From contig DIJW01000185.1 of assembly GCA_002421475.1 (NCBI GenBank), positions 1 to 15,866 on the forward strand: DNA of 15,866 bases. The letters are read 5' to 3'. Both the position numbers and the translations under genes were made by a program. The DNA is from Thiomicrospira sp. UBA5634 (GTDB lineage: Bacteria > Pseudomonadota > Gammaproteobacteria > Thiomicrospirales > Thiomicrospiraceae). Under the pieces are notes generated by a model, which saw only the letters and a program-made list of their open reading frames with translations, was not told where the DNA came from and ran no database searches. Below are positions 1-7,587 of this stretch, in pieces (the first letter of the stretch is position 1; every line of letters begins with the position of its first letter).

Positions 1-1
1 G

Positions 2-58
2 ACACTCTTTACCATTCCACTGATTTATCGACTCACAGCACGTCAAAAATCCAGCTAA
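2..58 (+). CDS. C-terminal end of an RND-type efflux transporter (partial, 5' end outside window)
   Basis: The frame starting at position 2 is open from the window edge to a TAA at 56-58 and encodes TLFTIPLIYRLTARQKSS. A hydrophobic stretch of the form TLFxIPxxYRL followed by a short basic tail is typical of the last transmembrane helix of RND (AcrB/HAE1-type) inner-membrane pumps. Only 18 residues are visible, so the call rests on a short motif and on the palindrome that follows its stop codon, as it does for three other plus-strand genes here. Another inner-membrane protein with a similar end is possible. Confidence 0.42.
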   Translation, partial: TLFTIPLIYRLTARQKSS

Positions 59-73
59 CAACACTTCATTTAA

Positions 74-97
74 ACCTGCACCAGGCCTGGTGCAGGT
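74..97. repeat. 24-bp perfect palindrome with ACCAGGCCTGGT core (copy 1)
   Basis: The left half is ACCTGCACCAGG and the right half is its exact reverse complement, with no spacer. In RNA it would fold as a 10-bp stem closed by a GGCC tetraloop. It begins 15 nt after the stop of the upstream partial gene. The sequence that follows on the plus strand (cacgaacc...) has no T-run, so it is not a textbook intrinsic terminator. The 12-bp core (80-91) is identical to four other copies in the window. Confidence 0.85.
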
Positions 98-153
98 CAC
101 GAACCATTCAAAATATCCATTTTATTCGATTAGTTTGATATGTGTATTTAATA

Positions 154-159
154 TATAAT
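154..159 (+). promoter_or_regulatory. Putative -10 box (TATAAT) of the REC-EAL gene inside an inverted repeat
   Basis: A perfect TATAAT at 154-159 sits in an A/T-rich stretch, but no good -35 hexamer lies 16-18 nt upstream. The -10 box overlaps an inverted repeat, TTGATAT (135-141) and ATATCAA (158-164), separated by 16 nt, which could be an operator. Transcription would begin near 166. That places the ATG at 142 upstream of the transcript and favours the ATG at 190 as the start codon. Confidence 0.4.
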
Positions 160-189
160 ATCAACTTTAACTTCATTGAAAATGCGCTT

Positions 190-1464
190 ATGACCTTGAA
201 TGAATCAAAGACTATTCCGACCAAATCCTTAATTACTATCTTATTAGTTGAGGATGATCCGGTAACACGCCAAATGATTCGCGGCGTTCTGCAAAAACAT
301 TTAGACAACGTCAATATAATTGAAGCAAACAATGGCGAAGATGCCTTACAGCAAATTGATTTACTTGACGAGTTTTGCAGTGCATTCAGTATTGATGAAG
401 GGCGCCATTTTGACTTTTTATTACTCGACTTACAAATGCCACAAATGGATGGCGTTGAGTTTTTACGCCAATTGGCGCAACGTCGTTGTAGGGCTGATCA
501 AGTTGTTTTGATGAGTTCATCCGATCAAAATGTACTTGATGCCACCAAACTTTTTGCCGAATTGCATAACTTTCAGGTCTATAGAACCATACAAAAGACC
601 CAATTACCACGCGCGTTGGTTGCATTAGCGCTGGAGTTCCTTCAACATCCACACGGTATTGCCATGCCGCCACACGAAACCCATCCGCCACGATTTCCTT
701 GCACGAATTTTTTTAGCGCCGACATGGTGAAAGAAGGTTTGGATAAACAGCAAATCGAACTGTTTTATCAACCTAAAATGAGCGTGCAACATCCGACAGA
801 AATGTATCTGGAATCGCTGGCGCGTTGGCGTCACCCTCAATACGGCATCGTTGACCCAAATGACTTTATCGGCGTTGCCGAAGAGTTTGGTTTAATTGAT
901 CAATTCACGCAAACCGTGATTAATCGTGCACTGAACGATATGCTGTATTGGCAACAGCAAGGTAAACATCCTCACGTTGCGATCAACTTATCTTATTTAA
1001 ATTTATTTGATGTGCACCTGCCTGAACGCTTAGCGAAACAAGTATTAAGCTTAGGTCTAAAACCGCAGCAAATCACCTTGGAAATTACTGAAAGCACCAA
1101 GGAAAAAAGCCTGGTTTCATTACTCGACATCCTGATTCGACTACGCCTGAAAGGATTTATCCTGTCAATTGATGACTTTGGCACCGGCACTTCATCAATG
1201 AGTAAACTCGAGCAACTGCCGTTTTCACAATTAAAAATTGACCGTTTATTTGTACATAACGCGCCGAACGATTTGAAAAAAATGGCGATGGTTACCCACA
1301 CCATAGAAATGGCCAAAGATTTAGGTTTAGAAGTCGTGGTTGAAGGTATTGAAACTGAGCAAGAACGTATTTTTTTCATTGAACACGGGGTTGATTTTCT
1401 GCAAGGCTATTTATTTGCTCATCCACTCGAATTCGATCAAGTTTTAACTTGGTATGACCGTTAA
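190..1464 (+). CDS. REC-EAL response regulator, cyclic-di-GMP phosphodiesterase (RocR/VieA type)
   Basis: This 424-residue protein has an N-terminal receiver domain (about residues 12-155) and a C-terminal EAL domain (about 180-424), the RocR/VieA architecture. EAL enzymes hydrolyse c-di-GMP to pGpG. The receiver shows the acidic pocket (VEDDP), a phospho-acceptor Asp80 in LLLDLQMPQMDG, Ser109-111 and a switch Lys136 that is not followed by Pro as usual. The EAL motif reads ESL (Glu208). The other catalytic residues are all present at family spacing: Asn266 (INLS), Glu298 (ITLEITES), Asp328/Asp329 (IDDFGTG), Lys349 (LKID), Glu385 (EGIE) and Gln405. It should therefore be active. A longer frame opens at ATG 142, but its first 16 residues match no receiver and a TATAAT lies downstream of it, so 190 was chosen; neither start has a clear Shine-Dalgarno. 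No partner kinase is in the window. Confidence 0.88.
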   Translation: MTLNESKTIPTKSLITILLVEDDPVTRQMIRGVLQKHLDNVNIIEANNGEDALQQIDLLDEFCSAFSIDEGRHFDFLLLDLQMPQMDGVEFLRQLAQRRCRADQVVLMSSSDQNVLDATKLFAELHNFQVYRTIQKTQLPRALVALALEFLQHPHGIAMPPHETHPPRFPCTNFFSADMVKEGLDKQQIELFYQPKMSVQHPTEMYLESLARWRHPQYGIVDPNDFIGVAEEFGLIDQFTQTVINRALNDMLYWQQQGKHPHVAINLSYLNLFDVHLPERLAKQVLSLGLKPQQITLEITESTKEKSLVSLLDILIRLRLKGFILSIDDFGTGTSSMSKLEQLPFSQLKIDRLFVHNAPNDLKKMAMVTHTIEMAKDLGLEVVVEGIETEQERIFFIEHGVDFLQGYLFAHPLEFDQVLTWYDR

Positions 1465-1482
1465 AAACCGCACCCTATCGCA

Positions 1483-1500
1483 GCTAAATTTTGGTTTAGC
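1483..1500. repeat. Short A/T-rich inverted repeat after the REC-EAL gene
   Basis: GCTAAA (1483-1488) and TTTAGC (1495-1500) are separated by six bases and could form a 6-bp hairpin 18 nt after the stop codon. No T-run follows on the plus strand, so any terminator role is weak. Confidence 0.3.
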
Positions 1501-1525
1501 GCACACAGTCTGAGCGGGTAAAACA

Positions 1526-1553
1526 TTGACTCTTTTAGTCAGCATGGTAAGCT
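1526..1553 (+). promoter_or_regulatory. Weak candidate promoter of the mrp operon
   Basis: TTGACT (1526-1531) matches five of six -35 positions. Sixteen nucleotides downstream lies TAAGCT (1548-1553), only a 3/6 match to TATAAT. The -35 region is part of a small inverted repeat, TGACTCTTTTAGTCA (1527-1541), that could be an operator. This is the only promoter-like element I see in the 131-nt gap before mrpA. A TATAAA at 1562-1567 lacks a -35 at useful spacing. Confidence 0.28.
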
Positions 1554-1595
1554 TTCCCGGCTATAAACTGAATTTATTACTCAATCAGGTCTACC

Positions 1596-2342
1596 ATGAA
1601 TTTACTCGCGTTTAATTTACCTCTGGTGGCGTTATTGCCTTTTATTGGCGCGGTGTTTGCCGCTTTAGCGTCCAAAATCAACCGCGTCGCTTCGGCATGG
1701 ACCGCTGCGGCTGTCACAGTGCTGTCGTTAGCTTTTTTAGCACCCACGATCAGTTTGCCCTTTCAAGGTGAAACACTGATTCAGGCCTGGTCGTGGATGC
1801 CGTCCATCGGGCTCGATTTTGCCTTTCGTTTAGACGGCTTGGCGTTACTGTTCGCTTTGTTGATTCTGATCATCGGCCTGCTGATTATTATTTATGCACG
1901 TTATTACCTTTCTGCCAAAGACTCAATGGGACGTTTCTTTGCCTATTTATTGATGTTTATGGGTTCAATGCTCGGTATTGTGCTATCAGAAAACCTGATC
2001 CAACTGGTTGTATTCTGGGAGCTGACGTCTTTAACGTCATTCCTGCTGATTAGTTATTGGCAACATCGAAAAGATGCTCGCCAAGGCGCACGTATGGCAT
2101 TAGCAATCACCGGAGCCGGTGGTTTGGCGCTGCTCGGCGGCGTATTACTGCTTGGTCATATCGTCGGCAGTTTTAATCTGACTGAAGTATTGGCGGCAGG
2201 CGATATGATTCGCGCGCATGAACTGTATGTACCCATTCTGATATTGATTCTATTGGGCGTATTTACTAAATCGGCGCAATTCCCATTTCATTTCTGGTTG
2301 CCGCATGCGATGGCGGCACCGACCCCGGTATCGGCTTATTAA
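1596..2342 (+). CDS. mrpA: MrpA/PhaA Na+/H+ antiporter subunit, N-terminal fragment ended by an in-frame stop
   Basis: This is the N-terminal 248 residues of the large NuoL-like subunit of the Mrp (Mnh/Pha) cation/proton antiporter in the inner membrane. Recognisable parts are the hydrophobic segment after FAFRLDGLALLF, the essential Glu142 in VFWELTSLTSFLL (Glu140 in the Bacillus protein), Lys225 in FTKSAQFPFHFWLP, and MAAPTPVSAY at the end. The reading then hits TAA at 2340-2342. The next codons in the same frame give HSATMVKAG, so the family sequence [13 protein letters not shown] is interrupted exactly at its Leu codon, as expected from TTA changing to TAA. The start ATG has a modest AGG six bases upstream. 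Alone, this fragment ends in the middle of the membrane core and should not be a functional subunit. Confidence 0.88.
   Translation: MNLLAFNLPLVALLPFIGAVFAALASKINRVASAWTAAAVTVLSLAFLAPTISLPFQGETLIQAWSWMPSIGLDFAFRLDGLALLFALLILIIGLLIIIYARYYLSAKDSMGRFFAYLLMFMGSMLGIVLSENLIQLVVFWELTSLTSFLLISYWQHRKDARQGARMALAITGAGGLALLGGVLLLGHIVGSFNLTEVLAAGDMIRAHELYVPILILILLGVFTKSAQFPFHFWLPHAMAAPTPVSAY
2340..2342 (+). other. In-frame TAA nonsense codon inside the mrpAB reading frame
   Basis: The reading frames 1596-2342 and 2355-4415 are the same frame (759 nt apart, divisible by three). Only TAA separates TAT (Tyr) from CAT TCT GCC ACG ATG (His-Ser-Ala-Thr-Met). One base (T to A at 2341, TTA to TAA) is enough to explain it, and no indel is needed. 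Confidence 0.9.
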
Positions 2343-2354
2343 CATTCTGCCACG

Positions 2355-4415
2355 ATGGTAAAAGCCGGTATTTTCTTATTGGCGCGTTTTTTTCCGGCTT
2401 TATCCGGCACACCTGAGTGGACTTGGTTGGTCGGCGGCGCAGGCCTCATTACGTTAATTATTGGCGCGTACACAGCATTATTTAAGCATGATTTAAAAGG
2501 CTTGCTCGCCTACTCCACTATTAGTCATTTAGGATTGATTACCCTTTTATTTGGCTTTGGTACACATATGGCCGCCGTGGCAGCCATTTTTCATATCATT
2601 AACCACGCAACCTTTAAAGCATCCTTATTTATGGTAGCAGGGATTATCGACCACGAAACCGGCAGTCGAGATATGCGCAAACTTAATGGCTTACTCAAAT
2701 ACATGCCGCACACTGCTGTGTTAGCCATGATTGCCGCCGCCGCCATGGCGGGCGTGCCGTTGCTGAATGGTTTTTTAAGTAAAGAAATGTTCTTTGAACA
2801 AGCCATAACGGCATCCCATGCCTCAACGTTGGCATGGGCCATTCCATTATTGGTGACCATTGCCGCGATTTTTTCTGTCGCTTACTCATTACGATTCATC
2901 CACGATGTGTTTTTTAACGGTGAGCCGATTGATTTGCCCAAAACACCGCATGAACCGCCTCGTTTTATGAAAGTGCCGGTCGATTTATTGGTCTTTATTT
3001 GTTTAGCGGTCGGTATTGTGCCGATGTTTACGGTAGCGCCGATTCTAGCGGTAGCGGTTGCAGGTACGCTGCAAACCACCCCACCGGAATATAGCCTTGC
3101 TATTTGGCATGGCTTTAATTTGCCGTTATTGATGAGTGCTTTGGCAATTGGATTAGGGGTCGCGGTGTATTTAGTGCGTGAACGTTTATTTGTTTGGCAT
3201 GAACGCACCCTAGGTCGTCTGGATGCGCGTGCGGTCTATAACGCCTTGCTTCTTAACACACTGCGTTTTGCGGTACGGGTTTCACGCGGGTTTGATAAGG
3301 GTTCGCTGCAACATGCTGCTGTCTGGCTCATTGCGACGTCAGTAATTGCCGGCGTGATCGGTTTTATGTCGATGCCCGCACCGCTGTTTGGTGAACGTGA
3401 AATGTTAGCCGTTGATGCGGTGAGTTTTATCGCGGCGATGGCATTAATCATTGCCAGTATCCTCACGGTGGTCTTACACAAACAGCGTTTAGTCGCACTT
3501 ATTACCATCGGCGTAGTTGGCTTAGTCATTGCACTGGGCTTTGTGAAATTCTCGGCCCCGGATTTGGCGCTGACGCAACTATCGGTTGAAGTGGTGACCA
3601 TTGTATTGTTGTTATTAGCGTTATATTTCTTGCCGCAAAGTACGCCGCGCGAAACCTGCAAGGTACGTTTAACTCGCGATGTGGTGATTGCTGCGTTATC
3701 AGGCATCGGAGTGACGCTCCTAACCCTTGCGGTGCTCACGCGTGAATTTACACCAATTTCCCATTTCTTTATTGAAAACAGTGTGCCGGGCGGCGGCGGA
3801 ACCAACGTGGTTAATGTCATCCTTGTCGACTGCCGTGGTTTTGATACCCTGGGAGAAATTGTGGTGCTTGCACTTGCCGGTTTGGGTATTTATGCGATGC
3901 TTGAAGGCATGAAACTTCCTGCCCCGACTAAAGATGTGTATGGCCGCGTGTGGGATGAAGACCATCACCCAGCGATTATGCAAACCCTGACCCGACTGTT
4001 ATTACCGTTAATGTTATTGGTAGCGGTCTATATTTTCTTACGCGGTCATAACTTACCCGGCGGCGGCTTTATCGCCGGCTTAATCGCTGCTATCGCATTG
4101 ATTGTGCAATATTTAGCCAACGGTATTGATTGGACAAGTGAGCGACTCAAAGTTGATATGCATTGGTCAATCGGCTTAGGTTTACTGATTGCAACTGCGA
4201 CAGGCCTGGTGGCAATTGGCATAGGTTATCCGTTCCTCACTTCCACCTTTACTTATTTAAACTGGCCGCTGGTCGGTAAATTTGAGGTGGCGAGCGCGAT
4301 TGCATTTGATCTCGGCGTTTTCTTAGTAGTGGTTGGCGCAACCGTTATGAGCTTAGTACAGCTTGGCAGATTGAGTTATGCCTCACACCACCCGGAACAA
4401 CAGGAGATTAAATAA
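2355..4415 (+). CDS. mrpA: MrpA C-terminal part fused to MrpB (PhaAB type), downstream of the in-frame stop
   Basis: These 686 codons are the continuation of MrpA, read from the first Met after the nonsense codon. Residues 1-535 hold the rest of the NuoL-like core, including Lys44/Lys48 in [19 protein letters not shown], and the MrpA C-terminal region ending in [18 protein letters not shown]. Residues about 537-686 are an MrpB/MnhB domain ([30 protein letters not shown]). Without the stop, the fused polypeptide would be about 939 residues, the usual PhaAB arrangement of Group 2 Mrp operons. No Shine-Dalgarno precedes ATG 2355, so efficient independent initiation is unlikely; output would depend on readthrough, re-initiation 12 nt after the stop, or the TAA being a sequence error. 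The rest of the frame is intact, which argues for a recent change. The stop codon overlaps mrpC by one base. Confidence 0.85.
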   Translation: MVKAGIFLLARFFPALSGTPEWTWLVGGAGLITLIIGAYTALFKHDLKGLLAYSTISHLGLITLLFGFGTHMAAVAAIFHIINHATFKASLFMVAGIIDHETGSRDMRKLNGLLKYMPHTAVLAMIAAAAMAGVPLLNGFLSKEMFFEQAITASHASTLAWAIPLLVTIAAIFSVAYSLRFIHDVFFNGEPIDLPKTPHEPPRFMKVPVDLLVFICLAVGIVPMFTVAPILAVAVAGTLQTTPPEYSLAIWHGFNLPLLMSALAIGLGVAVYLVRERLFVWHERTLGRLDARAVYNALLLNTLRFAVRVSRGFDKGSLQHAAVWLIATSVIAGVIGFMSMPAPLFGEREMLAVDAVSFIAAMALIIASILTVVLHKQRLVALITIGVVGLVIALGFVKFSAPDLALTQLSVEVVTIVLLLLALYFLPQSTPRETCKVRLTRDVVIAALSGIGVTLLTLAVLTREFTPISHFFIENSVPGGGGTNVVNVILVDCRGFDTLGEIVVLALAGLGIYAMLEGMKLPAPTKDVYGRVWDEDHHPAIMQTLTRLLLPLMLLVAVYIFLRGHNLPGGGFIAGLIAAIALIVQYLANGIDWTSERLKVDMHWSIGLGLLIATATGLVAIGIGYPFLTSTFTYLNWPLVGKFEVASAIAFDLGVFLVVVGATVMSLVQLGRLSYASHHPEQQEIK

Positions 4416-4792
4416 TGGAAGCTTTAATTGCACTGACTATTGGCGTGATGACCGCGACCGGCGTTTATTTAACCTTACGCGCACGCACGTTTCCGGTCGT
4501 GTTAGGTCTAACCCTGCTGGCGTATGCGGTCAATGTGTTTTTATTTGCGATGGGTAGATTAACCATTGGCCAGCCGGCGGTGATTGATGCCGCCGCAGCC
4601 GGTTATACCGACCCTTTGCCACAGGCTCTGGTCTTAACTGCGATTGTTATTGCCTTTGGTATGACGGCGTTTTTAATTGTTTTAGCATTAAAAGCGCGTG
4701 GTGAATTAGGCAATGATCATGTTGATGGTTTACACCAAGCGAAAGATGAACAAACCCAAACAAAATCAAACCAACAAGGAGCTAAGTCATGA
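4415..4792 (+). CDS. mrpC: MrpC/PhaC Na+/H+ antiporter subunit (NuoK-like)
   Basis: This 125-residue protein has three hydrophobic helices and the MrpC signature DPLPQALVLTAIVIAFGM, homologous to NuoK. It is a small membrane subunit of the hetero-oligomeric Mrp antiporter and interacts with MrpD in characterised systems. The start ATG shares one base with the stop of mrpAB (TAATG) and is preceded by AGGAG at 4402-4406, eight bases upstream. The last 25 or so residues form a polar tail rich in Gln, Lys and Asn, typical of the variable C-terminus. Confidence 0.92.
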   Translation: MEALIALTIGVMTATGVYLTLRARTFPVVLGLTLLAYAVNVFLFAMGRLTIGQPAVIDAAAAGYTDPLPQALVLTAIVIAFGMTAFLIVLALKARGELGNDHVDGLHQAKDEQTQTKSNQQGAKS

Positions 4793-6315
4793 TGCAACTC
4801 ACGTCTTGGCCGGTTTTATTGCCTTTAGTGGTCGGTTTTATCATTTTATTTGCCCGCTTTGGCGGTTTGCATTTACAACGTTCACTCAGTTTACTCGCAA
4901 TACTTGGCTTAATTGTCGTCAGTACCGAGTTGGTCAAAGTCTCGTTAACTGGTGTACATCAGGTTTATTTACTCGGCAACTGGATCGCGCCTTTTGGGAT
5001 TGTATTGGTGTTAGATCAACTATCCGCCCTGATGGTGATGATGACATCACTATTGGCGCTGGGCGCTTTATGGTATGCCATTGCTACCAAAATAGATAAA
5101 CAGGGTTCACACTTCCACGTGTTATTCCAAATTTTATTATTTGGCTTAAACGGTGCGTTTATGACCGGTGACGTATTTAACCTGTTCGTATTCTTCGAAG
5201 TATTATTACTCGCCTCTTATGGTTTATTACTGCATGGCAGTGGTCGCTTACGCACGAAGGCCGGTCTGCATTATGTTGTGATTAACCTGATCGGATCAAC
5301 TTTATTCTTATTTGCGGTTGGTGCGTTGTATGGTGTTGTCGGTACATTAAATATCGCTGACATGGCCGCAAAAGTGGCGCAAGCGCCGGTGGATGATTTG
5401 GGCTTAATTGCGGCAGCAGGATTATTATTACTAATTGTGTTTGGTCTTAAAGCCGCGATGTTTCCGTTGTATTTATGGTTACCGAATGCCTACGCCAATA
5501 CCTCGGCACCGGTCGCCGCCTTATTTGCCATTATGACCAAAGTAGGCTTGTACGCCATTATTCGTGTGCATGGCACCGTATTTGGCGATACTGCCGGTGA
5601 ACTGGCGCATTATTATGCGCCTTGGGTGCTCGGATTAGGTTTAATGACCTTAATCATGGCTGCATTGGGTGTTATGGCTTCACGCGGCTTACGTGAACAA
5701 GTTGCTTATTTAGTACTGGCATCGGTTGCAACCTTATTGATCGGTGTTGGCCTCAACAGCCCACAGGCTTTAAGTGCCACCTTATATTATTTGATTCACT
5801 CCACCCTGATTGCCGGCGCCATGTTTTTACTGGCCGATGTCATCAGTCGTGGTCGCGGTGTTCATGAAGATCGCTTCGATTCCGCCCCGTCGATGCCGAA
5901 TGCTATTTTAATCGGCTCTGTGTTTATGTTCGGCGCCATTGCGATGGCAGGTATGCCGCCATTGTCCGGCTTTTTCGGCAAGGTGTTAATATTATCCGCC
6001 GCGTTAAACCAGGCCTGGTTTGCACTCATCTTGGGGGTTGTTTTAATCAGTGGCTTGATTATGATCATTTCGATGGCACGTGCCGGATCTTTATTGTTTT
6101 ATCGCACCCAGCCCAGCAATGTTTTACCGGGTGAGGCGTTAAATCGCCCTGCATTCGTGGCTGTAATTGCGTTATTTTCCGTGAGTGTGCTGTTGGTTAT
6201 TTTTGCCAACCCAATCACAGCCTATACCGATGTTATCGCGCTACAGCAATTTAATAGTCAAACCTATATTGAAGCCGTATTAAATACTGCGGCCGTGACG
6301 GAGTCTGCACCATGA
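4789..6315 (+). CDS. mrpD: MrpD/PhaD Na+/H+ antiporter subunit (NuoM/NuoN-like)
   Basis: This 508-residue polytopic membrane protein is one of the two proton-translocating-type subunits of the Mrp complex. Glu137 in NLFVFFEVLLLASYGLL falls at the position of the essential Glu of Bacillus MrpD, and Lys221 in LIVFGLKAAMFPLYLWLP corresponds to the conserved helix-7 lysine. APVAALFAIMTKVGLYAIIR and PPLSGFFGK are further family hallmarks. The start overlaps the mrpC stop (ATGA) and has a strong AAGGAG at 4776-4781. A second ATG at 4792 is possible but less well spaced. Length is normal, with no lesion, unlike mrpA. The gene carries an internal 16-bp palindrome at 6006-6021 with the same core as the intergenic repeats. 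Confidence 0.94.
   Translation: MMQLTSWPVLLPLVVGFIILFARFGGLHLQRSLSLLAILGLIVVSTELVKVSLTGVHQVYLLGNWIAPFGIVLVLDQLSALMVMMTSLLALGALWYAIATKIDKQGSHFHVLFQILLFGLNGAFMTGDVFNLFVFFEVLLLASYGLLLHGSGRLRTKAGLHYVVINLIGSTLFLFAVGALYGVVGTLNIADMAAKVAQAPVDDLGLIAAAGLLLLIVFGLKAAMFPLYLWLPNAYANTSAPVAALFAIMTKVGLYAIIRVHGTVFGDTAGELAHYYAPWVLGLGLMTLIMAALGVMASRGLREQVAYLVLASVATLLIGVGLNSPQALSATLYYLIHSTLIAGAMFLLADVISRGRGVHEDRFDSAPSMPNAILIGSVFMFGAIAMAGMPPLSGFFGKVLILSAALNQAWFALILGVVLISGLIMIISMARAGSLLFYRTQPSNVLPGEALNRPAFVAVIALFSVSVLLVIFANPITAYTDVIALQQFNSQTYIEAVLNTAAVTESAP
6006..6021. repeat. 16-bp palindrome with ACCAGGCCTGGT core inside mrpD (copy 2)
   Basis: AAACCAGGCCTGGTTT is a perfect palindrome within the coding sequence, encoding Asn-Gln-Ala-Trp-Phe across its centre. 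Its 12-bp core (6008-6019) is identical to the four intergenic copies. A copy inside a gene, far from any stop codon, argues that the core is a sequence-specific DNA signal and not only a terminator stem, although one coding copy could be coincidence. Confidence 0.75.
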
Positions 6316-6809
6316 TATTCAAAAAATTTCTACCGCATCCGATTTTGACCTTGGCGTTATGGATAATTTGGTTATTGCTGAATAACACGGTTGCTGCCGG
6401 CCACGTTGTGTTAGGTTTGGTATTGGCGATTTTTATTCCATGGTTAACCGCACGTTTTTGGCCGGAAAAGGTTTGCATTAAAAACCCATTCACTTTACTG
6501 AAGTTTTTAGGCGTGGTGTTATGGGACATTTTGGTCGCCAACATTAGCGTGGCAAAATTAATTCTGGGCAAAAACGACAAGCTCAAGCCGGGATTTTTTA
6601 GCATTAACTTGGATATTAACAATCCGCTGGGCATCAGTTTATTGGCCAATACCATTTCATTGACTCCCGGCACGGTTTCATGTGATCTAACCCCTGATCG
6701 CCGCCAGTTGTTAGTACATGCATTACATGTTGAAGATATAGAGTCAACCATCAATGATATTAAACAACGTTATGAAAAACCGCTAATGGAGGTATTCACC
6801 ACATGTTAA
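6312..6809 (+). CDS. mrpE: MrpE/PhaE Na+/H+ antiporter subunit
   Basis: This 165-residue protein has two or three N-terminal membrane helices (about 10-50 and 60-85) and a cytoplasmic C-terminal domain. It contains the MrpE/MnhE motif LLANTISLTPGTVSCDL and VHALHVED near the end. It is a structural subunit needed for assembly of the Mrp complex. The ATG overlaps the mrpD stop (ATGA), with an ACGGAG eight bases upstream at 6298-6303. The 3' end overlaps mrpF by seven bases, indicating translational coupling. Confidence 0.92.
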   Translation: MIFKKFLPHPILTLALWIIWLLLNNTVAAGHVVLGLVLAIFIPWLTARFWPEKVCIKNPFTLLKFLGVVLWDILVANISVAKLILGKNDKLKPGFFSINLDINNPLGISLLANTISLTPGTVSCDLTPDRRQLLVHALHVEDIESTINDIKQRYEKPLMEVFTTC

Positions 6810-7072
6810 ATCTTGTCCTGCCATTGGCGTTTGCCTTAGTCAGCGTCGCGTTTATTCTAAGTTTAGTACGTCTGATTAAGGGGCCGGATGTACCGGATCG
6901 AATTTTGGCATTGGATACCTTGTACATCAACTCGATTGCATTATTGATTTTGCTTGGCCTGTATTTAGGCAGCGCGTTATATTTTGAAGCCGCCTTACTG
7001 ATTGCAGTAATGGGATTTGTCGGCACGGTTGCGCTCAGCAAATATCTGTTGCGCGGCGACATAATGGAATAA
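6803..7072 (+). CDS. mrpF: MrpF/PhaF Na+/H+ antiporter subunit
   Basis: This is an 89-residue three-helix membrane protein. The conserved LIKGPDVPDRILALDTLYIN segment after the first helix is diagnostic of MrpF/MnhF, and the final FVGTVALSKYLLRGD matches the family end. It is a small Mrp subunit that has also been linked to solute (bile salt) efflux in Bacillus. A good Shine-Dalgarno, TGGAGG at 6787-6792, lies within the end of mrpE. Length is normal. Confidence 0.93.
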   Translation: MLNLVLPLAFALVSVAFILSLVRLIKGPDVPDRILALDTLYINSIALLILLGLYLGSALYFEAALLIAVMGFVGTVALSKYLLRGDIME

Positions 7073-7125
7073 ATCTATCGGTAACTAAAAACAGATCGTT
7101 TATTTACAACCAAAAGGATTAACTC

Positions 7126-7464
7126 ATGTTGGAATGGATTTTAGCGGCGTTGGTTTTAATCGGCGCATTTTTTACCCTCGTCGGCTCGATTGGTTTATAT
7201 AAACTGCCGGATTTTTTTATGCGTTTGCACGGCCCAACTAAAGCCACAACTTTGGGCGTGGGCGCTATTTTAGTGGCGTCGGCTTTGTATTTTACATTTA
7301 AAACGGATGCGATCAGCCTGCATGAAATACTGGTCACCCTATTCTTGTTTATTACCGCGCCGGTCAGTGCTCATCTAATGGCAAAAGCCGCAATACACAT
7401 TAAACTCAAACATGTGCCGCGTACCCAAAATGCCCCTTACAAACACGATAACAATCAAATTTAA
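7126..7464 (+). CDS. mrpG: MrpG/PhaG Na+/H+ antiporter subunit
   Basis: This 112-residue membrane protein has three helices and the MrpG/MnhG signature GLYKLPDFFMRLHGPTKA, followed by GVGAILVASALYF. It is the last subunit gene of the operon. A 53-nt gap separates it from mrpF, the only real gap in the operon, but an AAGGA at 7114-7118 is well placed for translation and I see no promoter or terminator there. The stop is followed after 11 nt by copy 3 of the palindrome, marking the probable operon end. Confidence 0.93.
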   Translation: MLEWILAALVLIGAFFTLVGSIGLYKLPDFFMRLHGPTKATTLGVGAILVASALYFTFKTDAISLHEILVTLFLFITAPVSAHLMAKAAIHIKLKHVPRTQNAPYKHDNNQI

Positions 7465-7475
7465 CCCAAACAACG

Positions 7476-7499
7476 CTAACTACCAGGCCTGGTAGTTAG
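7476..7499. repeat. 24-bp perfect palindrome with ACCAGGCCTGGT core (copy 3)
   Basis: The left half is CTAACTACCAGG and the right half is its exact complement. The core is 7482-7493 and the outer arms differ from copy 1 while keeping full pairing. It lies 11 nt after the mrpG stop and upstream of the promoter for the next co-directional gene. No T-run follows (atgaacaaag), so Rho-independent termination is doubtful, though a 10-bp RNA hairpin would form. Confidence 0.85.
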
Positions 7500-7526
7500 A
7501 TGAACAAAGCTCTACCGATAAAAAAA

Positions 7527-7555
7527 CCGACAAACACCGACTAGGCTGATAAAAT
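7527..7555 (+). promoter_or_regulatory. Candidate promoter with extended -10 for the exonuclease-hisI pair
   Basis: CCGACA (7527-7532, 4/6 to TTGACA) is followed after 17 nt by TAAAAT (7550-7555, 5/6), with a TG one base before the -10 (extended -10). The start point would be near 7562. That makes the TTG at 7567 nearly leaderless and favours the ATG at 7588. Confidence 0.45.
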
Positions 7556-7587
7556 GCCTGTTTTCATTGAAAGCCGAACATCCTCCT

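Noticed and set aside
142..189. Sixteen-codon N-terminal extension of the REC-EAL frame from ATG 142
   Set aside because: A TATAAT lies inside it and the receiver fold starts only after the Met at 190.
1465..1595. Possible riboswitch or ion-sensing leader before the mrp operon
   Set aside because: The gap holds only small weak inverted repeats; I see no known riboswitch architecture.
2438..2449. Another AGGCCT-centred sequence in mrpAB as a member of the palindrome family
   Set aside because: Only the central 7-8 bases match, which is compatible with chance for a six-base core.
3236..3820. A 194-codon open frame on the minus strand inside mrpAB
   Set aside because: It is antisense to well-conserved MrpA sequence, has no recognisable domain and a Ser/Thr/Lys-rich composition typical of shadow frames.
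7567..7587. TTG start for the exonuclease
   Set aside because: It would be about five bases from the predicted transcription start and adds only seven residues without family support; ATG 7588 is more plausible.
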